Assembly (NCBI RefSeq): GCF_003054265.1
Contig: NZ_QBKT01000002.1
Coordinates: 124,001-188,000, forward strand
Reading direction: 5' to 3'
Source: Kordia periserrulae
GTDB lineage: Bacteria > Bacteroidota > Bacteroidia > Flavobacteriales > Flavobacteriaceae
DNA: 64,000 bases
Position numbers and translations under genes: made by a program. The notes below the pieces were generated by a model, which was given only the letters and a program-made list of their open reading frames with translations, had not been told where the DNA came from and searched no databases. Below are positions 53,461 through 61,788 of the stretch, piece by piece; positions within the stretch are counted from its first letter, which is position 1; every line of letters starts with the position of its first letter.

Positions 53461-54077
53461 GCGTGATTTCTTAAAAGCATTATGTTTCGTACGTAGGTAA
53501 TAATTCCAAAGGTGTGACCAGCAATGAGAATTGGATCTTTTCTAAAAATGGCATATAAAAAAATCAAACTCGCGCCAAGCAAACTCAACATCCAAAATCC
53601 TAGTGGCAAGGATGATTCTTTTTTACGTTCGGAATATATCCACTGATATACAAAGCGTAAGGTAAAAATTATTTGAGAAATTATTCCTAAATACAACAAC
53701 CAATCTGGAATGTCTTCGCTGTTGAGTAAGTTGTAAATGTCTTGTTTGTTATTGTTGTAACCAATCGTGATGATGATGAGCGGAAAAATGATGATAAAAA
53801 TACGCACCAATTGATGCATCCGATTCCATTCGCCTTGCAATTGCATGTTTCGAACGTAAATAAAATAGGTTAATACTTGCCCAAGCATGATGGCAAAGTC
53901 GTTTCGAAGATAACCGTAAACAAAGAGTAGGAACGAGGCAATAAGACTGAGTTTCCAGAATAATGCTGGTGTAAGTACTTTTTTGTTACGCTCTGAAATA
54001 ATCCACTGCAATAAGGTTCGTGCAGAGAATAATAATTGCGCAATTCCACCAATTACGTAAACGAGCCATGTCATCAT
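53457..54077 (-). CDS. Lipid-A-biosynthesis N-terminal-domain (LAB_N) membrane protein
   Basis: A 206-residue protein with two similar halves (YVIGGIAQLLFSARTLLQWIIS and YLGIISQIIFTLRFVYQWIYS), each with transmembrane pairs. This is the LAB_N domain found at the start of lipid A biosynthesis/flippase-type proteins. It lies between GT2 and GT39 with 4-nt overlaps at both ends, so it probably works in the same lipid-linked sugar pathway, possibly in carrier flipping. Confidence 0.85.
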   Translation of the reverse strand: MMTWLVYVIGGIAQLLFSARTLLQWIISERNKKVLTPALFWKLSLIASFLLFVYGYLRNDFAIMLGQVLTYFIYVRNMQLQGEWNRMHQLVRIFIIIFPLIIITIGYNNNKQDIYNLLNSEDIPDWLLYLGIISQIIFTLRFVYQWIYSERKKESSLPLGFWMLSLLGASLIFLYAIFRKDPILIAGHTFGIITYVRNIMLLRNHA

Positions 54078-54787
54078 CCTTTTTTAGCAATGGAATAGTT
54101 GATGTATTTTTTCTTCATCCAAAGGTACGCAAAACAGTCCATGAGCGGACCAAATAAGCGATTCCACAAACCGTATTTTGCTTGTCCCGCAATGCGTGGA
54201 AAGTGTTGCACGGGAATTTGCTTTATGTTGCCTTCTTGCAATAAAATCATGGCAGGTAAAAAGCGGTGCAAACCTTTAAACATCGGAATGCGCTTGGCAA
54301 AGTCTGTTTTGATAATTTTTAACGGACAACCAGTATCGTCCATACCATCTTTGGTAAACGCTCTACGAATTCCATTGGCAATTTTGGACGACATATTTTT
54401 GACAAACGAATCTTTGCGATTGGCACGAACGCCCGTCACCAAATCGTATTCGTCAATATGTTCAAGGAGTAAATCGAAGTCAGCCGGCGCGGTTTGTAAA
54501 TCGGAATCAATATAGCCAACCAAATTGGTTTCCGTATGGTCAAATCCCGCTTTGATAGCAGCACTTAATCCACGATTTTCCGCAAAACATATATAATTGA
54601 ACGTATCGCTATTGGCGCAGATATTTTCAATCATTTCCTGACTTTTGTCTTTAGAACCATCATTTACAAACAAAATTTTGACAGGAATTTTAGCGTTTTC
54701 GGCATACGCGCCCAACTCTTTTTCAACTCTTTCTAAATTATCTTCTTCATTGTAAACAGGAACGACAATTGTAAGTGCTTTATCCAT
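54074..54787 (-). CDS. Glycosyltransferase family 2 (ArnC/DPM-like)
   Basis: A 237-residue GT-A enzyme. Signatures are IVVPVYNEEDNLERV, FVNDGSKDKS, and the DxD at GYIDSDLQTAP, with the acceptor-side ADFDLLLEHID later. It has no C-terminal transmembrane pair, so it is close to soluble dolichol-phosphate-mannose synthase or ArnC types. It would load a sugar on a polyprenyl phosphate for the following GT39. It is first in the operon. Confidence 0.9.
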   Translation of the reverse strand: MDKALTIVVPVYNEEDNLERVEKELGAYAENAKIPVKILFVNDGSKDKSQEMIENICANSDTFNYICFAENRGLSAAIKAGFDHTETNLVGYIDSDLQTAPADFDLLLEHIDEYDLVTGVRANRKDSFVKNMSSKIANGIRRAFTKDGMDDTGCPLKIIKTDFAKRIPMFKGLHRFLPAMILLQEGNIKQIPVQHFPRIAGQAKYGLWNRLFGPLMDCFAYLWMKKKYINYSIAKKG

Positions 54788-54890
54788 TGCTCAAATTTTG
54801 TTTCTATAAATATAAATAGTGTAAAATTCGCGTCAAAGGTATCGTTTTTTTACAATATGGACTGAAAGAATGCAATTTATTCCCAATTTC

Positions 54891-55364
54891 CTAACAACAA
54901 CCTGAATTTGGGTCACAGCCACCACTTAGTTGCGCTTGCAATTCAGATAATTTCATTTTTGGTTTTTGTGCAGGAATTCCGCAATTGTCTTTAGCCAAAC
55001 AATCGGTTTGTTTTGTGGTGAGAACGAAATGACCATTTTCAAAATCCAATCCGTATTTCCCGATGGTTTCTGCTTGGTATTCTACTTCAACTTCCAAATC
55101 TTCAATTCCCAATACTTTTTCAGAAAGGTCAATAATATGTCTTAATTTTTGAGGCTCTAATCTGTGATCTACATCGTCTGCGGACCACAATTGAAAATTG
55201 ACAACTTTTTCATTACGAACTACGCCGCCGCAATCGATAAAGTTTTTGGTAATCATTCCCACTTCCGTCACGTGAAAATGACTTTCAACTTTTTGCGAGT
55301 TTGGAAGATAAAAATCGAGTTGATCTATTTCTTGAAGGTGTTTTTTTACTTGTGATAATTTCAT
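54891..55364 (-). CDS. DUF6428 protein with Cys-rich tail
   Basis: A 157-residue protein that matches the DUF6428 type seen next to ArsR regulators. It contains YLPNSQKVESHFHVTEVGMI near the N-terminus and ends LSGGCDPNSGCC. The Cys residues in the tail and near KDNCGIPAQ suggest metal or metalloid binding. It follows the ArsR gene by 17 nt and is probably controlled by it. Function is otherwise unknown. Confidence 0.75.
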   Translation of the reverse strand: MKLSQVKKHLQEIDQLDFYLPNSQKVESHFHVTEVGMITKNFIDCGGVVRNEKVVNFQLWSADDVDHRLEPQKLRHIIDLSEKVLGIEDLEVEVEYQAETIGKYGLDFENGHFVLTTKQTDCLAKDNCGIPAQKPKMKLSELQAQLSGGCDPNSGCC

Positions 55365-55381
55365 GAATTCTTATGTTTAAT

Positions 55382-55708
55382 TTAGCATTTTTTTGTGTTC
55401 GATAGGGAAGAAGTAATCGTTTCCAAGTGGTGCAACACTTCCTGCCATTTTTGCAAATTGATACAATAGCAAATATTTTTCCCTGAGATTTCCCCTTGAA
55501 TCAATCCCACTTTTTTTAATTCCGACAAATGTCTAGAAATGGTAGGTTGCGCCAATGGCAATTCCATCACGATATCATTGCAAATACACGACGGACTGTT
55601 GGCTAGAAACTGCATAATCGACAATCGCGCAGGATGTCCCAATGCTTTTAAAATTTCTGCCATTGCATTCACTTCTTCAGAAAAGCCGATTGTTTTTGTT
55701 ATTCCCAT
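55382..55708 (-). CDS. ArsR/SmtB-family regulator
   Basis: A 108-residue winged-helix protein. It has MAEILKALGHPARLSIMQFL at the start, Cys residues in NSPSCICNDIV before the recognition helix, and AQPTISRHLSELKKVGL. The Cys pair may sense a metal or arsenite. It is the first gene of a two-gene operon with DUF6428. Its 5' side opens on the long gene-free region at 55.7-56.8 kb. Confidence 0.9.
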   Translation of the reverse strand: MGITKTIGFSEEVNAMAEILKALGHPARLSIMQFLANSPSCICNDIVMELPLAQPTISRHLSELKKVGLIQGEISGKNICYCINLQKWQEVLHHLETITSSLSNTKKC

Positions 55709-55843
55709 ATTGCAATATTAGAATATGTTTTTGAATTGAGCAAGTTTTTGTTCGTTTTTTGTTTTTTTGTTGTTCGTCAATTTGTTTTTTTCGCTATTCG
55801 CTAATAATTCTTTTTGGGAAAAAATAGAAAGTTATTTTGAACT

Positions 55844-55947
55844 GTCATTACGAGGCAAAAGCCGAAGTAATCTGTTGAAATGATACTAAGATTTTTCTTT
55901 GAAATACACAGATTGCCGCGAATTTTTATAAAATTCTCGCAAAGACG
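55844..55947. repeat. Palindromic repeat (TCATTACGAGG family)
   Basis: GTCATTACGAG (55844-55854) pairs with CTCGCAAAGAC (55936-55946), with inner pairing of GTAATCTGT and ACAGATTGC. This is the general shape of the degenerate palindromic repeats common in Bacteroidota intergenic DNA. Confidence 0.7.
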
Positions 55948-56009
55948 TTTCAAAAAAATCAAAAACATTGTTACATTTTCAAATTATCAAATTTACACAT
56001 TAAAATAGC

Positions 56010-56055
56010 CGTCACTTCGAGTGAAATTTCGTAGAAATTTAGTATCGAGAAGTAC
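56010..56055. repeat. Dispersed repeat copy (56.0 kb)
   Basis: A 46-nt unit, CGTCACTTCGAGTG ... GTATCGAGAAGTAC, the reverse complement of 34356-34400 with two differences. Confidence 0.75.
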
Positions 56056-56214
56056 TTTGAAACTAAAGACTTTGAATATTATCAAATTGATACATTAATA
56101 AGCTGCGATAATGAAATTTGATATTTCGCTTATTCAATTATAGTAGAGATATATTTCGAAGAAAGATTTACCAAAAACATTGGTGCATTTTTCAAATTAC
56201 CAAATTGGTACATT

Positions 56215-56298
56215 AAAAAAAGGGAGGCCCTACCATAAACCTCCCTTCAAGATGTTGTATTTGCATACAACTGTAAAAATTCGGTTACCGAATTTTTA
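56215..56298 (-). terminator. Minus-strand terminator plus two further hairpins in the gene-free region
   Basis: On the minus strand, GGGAGG ... CCTCCC (56222-56227 with 56240-56245) is followed by seven T, a good intrinsic terminator. Just upstream on that strand lie two perfect hairpins: GTTGTAT/ATACAAC (56254-56260, 56265-56271) and an 11-bp stem (56274-56284, 56288-56298). There is no gene ending here, so a transcript from the minus strand of the region is implied. Confidence 0.6.
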
Positions 56299-56794
56299 TT
56301 AGCTGTTTAGTACTATTGTGTGTAATTTTGGCTTATTTATTACACTAACACGTATATTTTGAAAGCTAGTTAGCTTCCAGTTTTAGTAAATGTTATTTTA
56401 ACTGACAGTAAAACTATTGAATAAGTGATATAAAACACCATGATTTAAAGCGCATTCTACCAACTCCACATTTTTTCGATTAATGCAATAAATTGAAAGA
56501 AATATCTTATAAATAAAATTGTTTTTGAGAATTTGACAAAATAAAAAATGGCTTAGAAAGTAAGATTTATAGCTGAAAGACGAAGATTGGATTGGTTTTT
56601 AGTTTGTAAACACATCACCCTATAAAAGAAGTAAGGGGAACTTAAAAAGTTCCCCAAAGTATAGTGGATTCCCCTAAATCCCTAAAACTGTATTGCATGT
56701 ACCAAATGTAGGCAGAAGTCTTTAGTCTAGGATAAGGTGTCATATTATAAAAGCTACGGTAAAACCGTAAAAGCGAATTTTTAACGCTTTATTT
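56299..56794. other. Structured region without an identifiable gene
   Basis: About 500 nt between the hairpin cluster and the THUMP-like gene. It holds a perfect 8-bp GGGGAACT/AGTTCCCC hairpin (56635-56655), an ACGGTAAAACCGT palindrome near 56756-56768 and a short AAAGCG/CGCTTT stem (56770-56790) that may terminate the THUMP-like gene. No ORF with coding character is seen on either strand. On the minus strand TACATTTG (56708-56701) is a TAnnTTTG box, without a good -33. Confidence 0.55.
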
Positions 56795-57979
56795 TTACAC
56801 TTTATGGCAATGAATTAATACTTTATCATTTGATAATAAGGTGGTTGCAAACAAAAAGTCACTACCGCCATCTGTAAGTGTTAATTTTTTGCGAATTCCC
56901 GCAACAGACGTTGGAAAATTGCGTGTGGTAATGTTTGCCTTTTGTAAAGCTACTTCTTTTTTAAAAACTTTTTTGTTGAATGGAATAACTTTTTGAATTT
57001 CAAAACGTCTTCCTGGAAAGTCAATGAACTTGTCAGACGTATATATATGTGAATGTGGATGTAATTTTTCAAGTTGAAATGTGTTGGAAATGCTTGAAAA
57101 TCCGCCAGCTTTCATAATCGCAGCATTGGGTTCATACAAATATTTTTTGGGAGCTGTATAATTGACTTCTAATTGTTTTTCTTCTAAAAGTGAAAAAGTA
57201 AAAGACTCCGTTTCTTTGTTGGTGATATTTACCGTTTTCACTACGACATCTTCGCTTTGTGTATGTGTATCTATCAACCACAACAATTCTTTGACTTCAT
57301 TCTGAACCGCAACCACATGAATTTCTTTTACATTTTCTAGCGAGCGCAAACCATTGGTAATATCTAGCAACGGCGAAGTTTTGATAAGAATTGTATCTGC
57401 ATGTGCTTGCAATAGCTTTTGATGCGAAACGACATCAGGCAAACAATCTTCCAATAAAAATACTTTTCCTTTAGCTTCATTTCTTCGAGAAGGATCAATA
57501 TAGATACAATCGTAGGTTTGCGAAGTTTGCTGTAAAAAGGCAATACCATCTTGCGCAATGGTTTTGATGTTTTCTTTTTGTAAAACCACAAAATTGTGTG
57601 AGACAATTTCAGAAAGTGCTGTCGAAATCTCACAATGGGTTACATTTTGAAACTTTTCAGCGAAAGCGAAACAATCCACGCCAAATCCGCCTGTCAAATC
57701 AATAAGTGAATTTCCATCTACAATACTTGCCTTGTAGCGAGCCGTTTTTTCAGAGGAGGTTTGCTCTATATTTAATTTGTTAGGATAATAAATGTTGTCA
57801 GTGCTAAACCACGTAGGAAGTTTTTTTTCGCAGCGTGCTTTTGCTTGAATCTGCTCCACAATTTCAGCAATCGGAACATCAAAAAGTGTTTTGTACTTTA
57901 ACAATAACTTCGCAGCATCATCTTTTAGATGCTCGTTGATAAATTGCTGTATTTCTGGATGAAGTAATGCTAGATTCAA
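56795..57979 (-). CDS. Class I methyltransferase with THUMP-like domain
   Basis: A 394-residue SAM-dependent methyltransferase. The Rossmann part has LIDLTGGFGVDCFAFAEKF near residue 92 (SAM loop) and CIYIDPSRRNEAKGKV near 160 (DPxR/DPPY-type catalytic loop). The C-terminal 130 residues are the THUMP-like domain seen in this family (e.g. EPNAAIMKAGGFSSIS). The family is probably an RNA or protein methyltransferase. It is 3 nt after the AI-2E gene and shares its operon. Confidence 0.85.
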   Translation of the reverse strand: MNLALLHPEIQQFINEHLKDDAAKLLLKYKTLFDVPIAEIVEQIQAKARCEKKLPTWFSTDNIYYPNKLNIEQTSSEKTARYKASIVDGNSLIDLTGGFGVDCFAFAEKFQNVTHCEISTALSEIVSHNFVVLQKENIKTIAQDGIAFLQQTSQTYDCIYIDPSRRNEAKGKVFLLEDCLPDVVSHQKLLQAHADTILIKTSPLLDITNGLRSLENVKEIHVVAVQNEVKELLWLIDTHTQSEDVVVKTVNITNKETESFTFSLLEEKQLEVNYTAPKKYLYEPNAAIMKAGGFSSISNTFQLEKLHPHSHIYTSDKFIDFPGRRFEIQKVIPFNKKVFKKEVALQKANITTRNFPTSVAGIRKKLTLTDGGSDFLFATTLLSNDKVLIHCHKV

Positions 57980-57982
57980 GAA

Positions 57983-59071
57983 TTACATATCTTTTGTGAT
58001 GGATTTGACAATTTTATTCTCCGATAAAAATTCTTTCGCAATCACTTTTAAAGCTGTGTACGACGGAACGGCAACAATCATTCCGACGATTCCAAATAAA
58101 ATTCCCCAAATGATAATCACCAAGAAAATTTCCAGCGGATGCGATTTTACAGAATTTGAAAAAATAAGTGGCTGACTTAAAAAGTTGTCGATTAATTGTG
58201 CAACTAAAAAGACTGCCATCACACCAAGTGTTTTAGGTAAAATAACCGAGCTAAAATCTGCGGTAATATTACTGGTCATGCACAAAACAATCATCAAAGC
58301 GGCGCCAAGTAATGGTCCTACATACGGAATAATGTTGATTAATGCACATAAAAACGCAATGGCAATGGCATTGTCAATTCCGAAAATAAGCAAGGCAACT
58401 GTGTAAATTACAAAGAGAATAAACAATTGAAGTAGCAAGCCTGCGAAATAGCGCGAGAGTAAATCCTTAATTTTTTCAAACGATTTTGCCAATCTACTTT
58501 CTTTGCTGTCTGGGACAAATGCCATGATGCTATCTTGTAATAACTGACTGTCTTTCAATAGAAAAAACGAAATAAAAAGGACGGATAACAATCCCATACT
58601 AAAGTTTCCAAAACCACTAATGAGCGAATTGAAAAAGTTAGGAATGATAGAATAATCAATTTGAGAAAATAGTTTCGAGTTGGTGATGGATTCATTAATA
58701 TGAACACCTTTATGCGATAAATATTCGCGGATTTGCGCATATAAACTTTCAATTTTTCCTTGAAGTTCTTCAATATTTAGAAGTGATAATTTGGTTGCTT
58801 GCTCTTCAATTAGTGGAATAAAAATTGAAATCAACCCAATCACCAGTCCAATCATAATGCTAATTGTCACAATGACGGCAAACGAATTTTTAAATTTCAA
58901 ACGACGTTTTAAAAAGCGTACAATCGGTCTTCCGAGCAAGGTAACTACGGCGGCAATCGCAATATAAACTAAAACTACCTGAATTTTATATAAAAAATAT
59001 AGCACTAAAAAAACGCCAACAACAATAGCCAAAGCTTTTAAAATTCCGTTCGCAATTGTGTTTGAAGTCAT
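57983..59071 (-). CDS. AI-2E family exporter
   Basis: A 362-residue membrane protein with about eight helices. Characteristic pieces are VAVVTLLGRPIVRFL-like segments near residues 35-45, the central soluble region, and the conserved LINIIPYVGPLLGA near residue 262. TqsA/YdiK-type proteins export autoinducer-2 or other small molecules; substrate is not predictable. It is in an operon with the THUMP-like methyltransferase. Confidence 0.88.
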   Translation of the reverse strand: MTSNTIANGILKALAIVVGVFLVLYFLYKIQVVLVYIAIAAVVTLLGRPIVRFLKRRLKFKNSFAVIVTISIMIGLVIGLISIFIPLIEEQATKLSLLNIEELQGKIESLYAQIREYLSHKGVHINESITNSKLFSQIDYSIIPNFFNSLISGFGNFSMGLLSVLFISFFLLKDSQLLQDSIMAFVPDSKESRLAKSFEKIKDLLSRYFAGLLLQLFILFVIYTVALLIFGIDNAIAIAFLCALINIIPYVGPLLGAALMIVLCMTSNITADFSSVILPKTLGVMAVFLVAQLIDNFLSQPLIFSNSVKSHPLEIFLVIIIWGILFGIVGMIVAVPSYTALKVIAKEFLSENKIVKSITKDM

Positions 59072-59109
59072 CGGTTACTCAATTTGACATTAAAAATAGT
59101 ACAATAAAA

Positions 59110-59625
59110 TTACTTTGCAAGAATTTGTTGTTTGGTTATTTCATACAATACAATATTGGTGGCTTGCACAACATTCATACTGCTGTTTTGCCCAAACATA
59201 TCAATATGTACCACAAGCGCTGATTCGTAGATGGTTTCTGGGTTGACGCCAAAGTTTTCATCGCCAACCACCAAAGCAATTCTTTCAAACTTTGAAAAAT
59301 CAATGGTATGAACCGATTGACTATTTTTGGTAATTTCTAAAGAAATAATTGTGTATTGTTCTTGTTGCAGTTGTGAAATTACGCTGTGAATATCTTCTTG
59401 AATTTCAAATGGAACCACTTTTTCCGTTGCGCGCGCTGTTTTCGTCATTCTTCTTCCAAAAACAGGAATATTTTCACCACAAAAAATAATTTTTTCCACA
59501 CCAAACGCATCACTAATTCGAAACAACGAACCAATATTTGGCGCGTTGGACACTTGATCGGTTATCAAAACGATAGGAAACTTACGTTTTTTAAAATTGG
59601 TAGTGTAATGTGTGAGTTGGGACAT
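59110..59625 (-). CDS. SPOUT RNA methyltransferase (TrmH family)
   Basis: A 171-residue SPOUT enzyme. Three motifs are present: VSNAPNIGSLFRISDAFGV, ALVVGDENFGVNP, and QNSSMNVVQATNIVLYE, the SAM-binding knot. It should methylate a ribose 2'-OH in tRNA or rRNA. The length is short, lacking the extra N-terminal substrate-binding domain. It stands 38 nt before the AI-2E gene on the same strand. Confidence 0.88.
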   Translation of the reverse strand: MSQLTHYTTNFKKRKFPIVLITDQVSNAPNIGSLFRISDAFGVEKIIFCGENIPVFGRRMTKTARATEKVVPFEIQEDIHSVISQLQQEQYTIISLEITKNSQSVHTIDFSKFERIALVVGDENFGVNPETIYESALVVHIDMFGQNSSMNVVQATNIVLYEITKQQILAK

Positions 59626-59636
59626 AAAAGAGATGT

Positions 59637-59909
59637 TTACTTAATTGTACTTGCTTTTTCTAAAGCATCAAAAATAATTGAAGAAGCAATATTCTTTTTT
59701 GAAGAAGGAGTGGTTTCCGTTTTTCCAGGATAGATGAAATTTCCCCATCCATCTTCGGATTCACTATATTCGTGTGGGAAGTATTGAATAACCTCAGTGA
59801 TGTCTTCCATTTTTTTTAATTCTTTTTGTGCAATAGTATATACTTTTGTTAAGAATTTTTCCTCATGCTCATCAACAGCTTTCTTATCATAAATAAACTT
59901 TAGGATCAT
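59637..59909 (-). CDS. Hypothetical small soluble protein
   Basis: A 90-residue protein, not recognised. It is charged and probably helical at the start (MILKFIYDKKAVDEHEEKFL), with an aromatic central part (YFPHEYSESEDGWGNFIYPG). It is followed by TrmH after 11 nt and preceded by a cyclic-phosphate-receiver-like gene after 16 nt, so it is in the same operon. Function unknown. Confidence 0.55.
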   Translation of the reverse strand: MILKFIYDKKAVDEHEEKFLTKVYTIAQKELKKMEDITEVIQYFPHEYSESEDGWGNFIYPGKTETTPSSKKNIASSIIFDALEKASTIK

Positions 59910-59925
59910 TTGTAAATGTTTGTTT

Positions 59926-60267
59926 TTAGGAATTTGAGCTTAAATAATTGATATAATTTGTCAGTAAACCTTCAATTTGTTTTGCAGCAACTGGATTTGC
60001 AGAATGCACATAAAACTCTAAATTCCGTATGTCTAATCCAGAATGATACACTAACCATTTTGCAGCAGCGTAACCATCTTCAGCTACGTCTCCATCAGCG
60101 TTTAGTCCTAAATCATTATCAAAACTAATATACTTAGGAAGTCCGTTAGCTTTAATATGCGCTACAAATTTTTCATACGTGCGTACAATGACAAAATCAT
60201 ACTCTTCAGGATTTCGATACACCATTTCAGGTACACGAATATCGTCTAAAAAAAGGTTGTAACTCAT
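59926..60267 (-). CDS. Cyclic-phosphate-processing receiver-like protein
   Basis: A 113-residue protein with a minimal receiver fold: LFLDDIRVPEMV at the N-terminus (acidic residues), ISFDNDLGLNADGD near residue 51, and a C-terminal YVHSANPVAAKQIEGL. This matches the cPhosRR domain linked to cyclic-phosphate or RNA-end processing systems. No HTH or enzyme domain is attached. It lies next to an RNA methyltransferase. RNA-related function is an inference. Confidence 0.7.
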   Translation of the reverse strand: MSYNLFLDDIRVPEMVYRNPEEYDFVIVRTYEKFVAHIKANGLPKYISFDNDLGLNADGDVAEDGYAAAKWLVYHSGLDIRNLEFYVHSANPVAAKQIEGLLTNYINYLSSNS

Positions 60268-60268
60268 A

Positions 60269-60910
60269 CTAATGTTTAAATGCGTAATTCACAATATTAG
60301 CGCCCATTTGCAAGGCTTTTAAGCGAACTTCATCCGAGTCGTTGTGAATTTCTTTGTTTTCCCAACCGTCGCCTAAATCGCTTTCAAAAGTAAACAACAA
60401 GACCAATCTATTTTCATAAAACAAACCTAAGGCTTGTGGTCGCAAACCGTCGTGTTCATGAATTTTTGGCAATCCTTTCGGGAAGGAATACGGTTGTTGA
60501 AAAATAGGATGATTCGCAGGAATTTCACGCAATTCTTGATTTGGAAAGACTTTTTTCAATTCTTTTCGAATGTATTGATTCATTCCGTAATTGTCATCAA
60601 TATGTAAAAAACCACCAGAAGTCAGGTATTTTCGAAGGTTTTCGGCATCATCTTCCGAAAAAAACACATTTCCATGTCCCGTCATGTGTACAAACGGAAA
60701 CTGAAATAAATCCGTACTACCCACCTCAACGGTTTGTGGTTTTGCCTTAATTGCGGTGTTGATATTTTGATTGCAAAACGTAATCAAATTGGGCAACGCT
60801 GTCGGATTCGAATACCAATCGCCACCACCGCCATATTTTAAAATGGCAATTTCTTGAGCATTCGTCAACGAAAAACTCAACAAAAATAAAAGTACCGTAA
60901 GCTTCTTCAT
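60269..60910 (-). CDS. DUF4159 secreted protein
   Basis: A 213-residue protein. The ATG at 60910 begins a signal peptide (MKKLTVLLFLLSFSLTNAQ); the longer in-frame start would place it inside the protein. The mature part matches DUF4159: EIAILKYGGGGDWYSNPTAL, HMTGHGNVFFSEDDAENLRKYL, and GGFLHIDDNYGMN. The fold is probably class-I-glutaminase-like (as in trehalose-utilisation-type proteins). It is 1 nt upstream of the cPhosRR gene; divergent from DUF1223. Confidence 0.8.
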   Translation of the reverse strand: MKKLTVLLFLLSFSLTNAQEIAILKYGGGGDWYSNPTALPNLITFCNQNINTAIKAKPQTVEVGSTDLFQFPFVHMTGHGNVFFSEDDAENLRKYLTSGGFLHIDDNYGMNQYIRKELKKVFPNQELREIPANHPIFQQPYSFPKGLPKIHEHDGLRPQALGLFYENRLVLLFTFESDLGDGWENKEIHNDSDEVRLKALQMGANIVNYAFKH

Positions 60911-60950
60911 AGAATATCGTCTTATACACTGCAAGGTAAACTTTCCAACG

Positions 60951-61694
60951 ATGAAACGAAAATATTTAATAACACTTTCACTTTTTGCAATGTTAATTGT
61001 CACTTCTTTTACGACAATTGTCGAACCCAAACACGATGGCGTTGTTGTACTCGAGCTTTTTACTTCACAAGGTTGTTCAAGTTGTCCGAGTGCGGATGAT
61101 TTGTTGGGAAAAGTCAGTGACGAATTCGAAAATAAAAATGTATTTGCGTTGTCGTATCACGTAGATTACTGGAATTATATTGGTTGGAACGATCCGTTTA
61201 GTCAAAAAGAATTCACGCAAAAGCAACGCAGTTATGCACAAAAATTTAGAGACAATCAAATCTATACGCCAGCCGTTGTGGTGAATGGAAAAGAGCATTT
61301 TGTAGGTTCTAATCGTGCAAAAATGTATGCCAAAATTAAGTCTTATCAGCAAAAATCATCTACGTATAACATTTCGCTTGACGCGATGGAAAACACTTCA
61401 GAAACCATCAAATTCAATTATACGATTGACGGAAACATCACAGCAACCAACGCACGTGTCGTATTGGTAATCAAAGAACGGACAACGCACGTAAAGCGCG
61501 GAGAGAATGCAAACCGAACTTTGAAAAATCACAATATTGTAGTGGCAGAAACGTACTTGACCACTTTTGAAAACAAAGGAAATTACGCCGTAAACATTCC
61601 CAAAATCGTCAATAAAAATGATGAATTGAGATTGTTTTTTATTCTAGAAAATGATTCGAAAGATATTGTTGGAGCTTCTAGCTTGGATTTTTAG
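60951..61694 (+). CDS. DUF1223 thioredoxin-like secreted protein
   Basis: A 247-residue exported protein with signal LFAMLIVTSFTTIVEP. The mature domain begins VVVLELFTSQGCSSCPSADDLL, giving a thioredoxin-like CSSC active site, and ends with a beta domain (YTIDGNITATNARVVLVIKE). The DUF1223 family is periplasmic; disulfide exchange is plausible given CxxC. It is divergent from DUF4159 with 40 nt between. Confidence 0.85.
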   Translation: MKRKYLITLSLFAMLIVTSFTTIVEPKHDGVVVLELFTSQGCSSCPSADDLLGKVSDEFENKNVFALSYHVDYWNYIGWNDPFSQKEFTQKQRSYAQKFRDNQIYTPAVVVNGKEHFVGSNRAKMYAKIKSYQQKSSTYNISLDAMENTSETIKFNYTIDGNITATNARVVLVIKERTTHVKRGENANRTLKNHNIVVAETYLTTFENKGNYAVNIPKIVNKNDELRLFFILENDSKDIVGASSLDF

Positions 61695-61788
61695 TATCGG
61701 CTTCGCCTGTGAGTATTTTGGTATTGCTTCGCTATTAGTGTTGCTGCTGGATTTTAGAAAGTAATCAACACATTTTCAAATCATCAAA

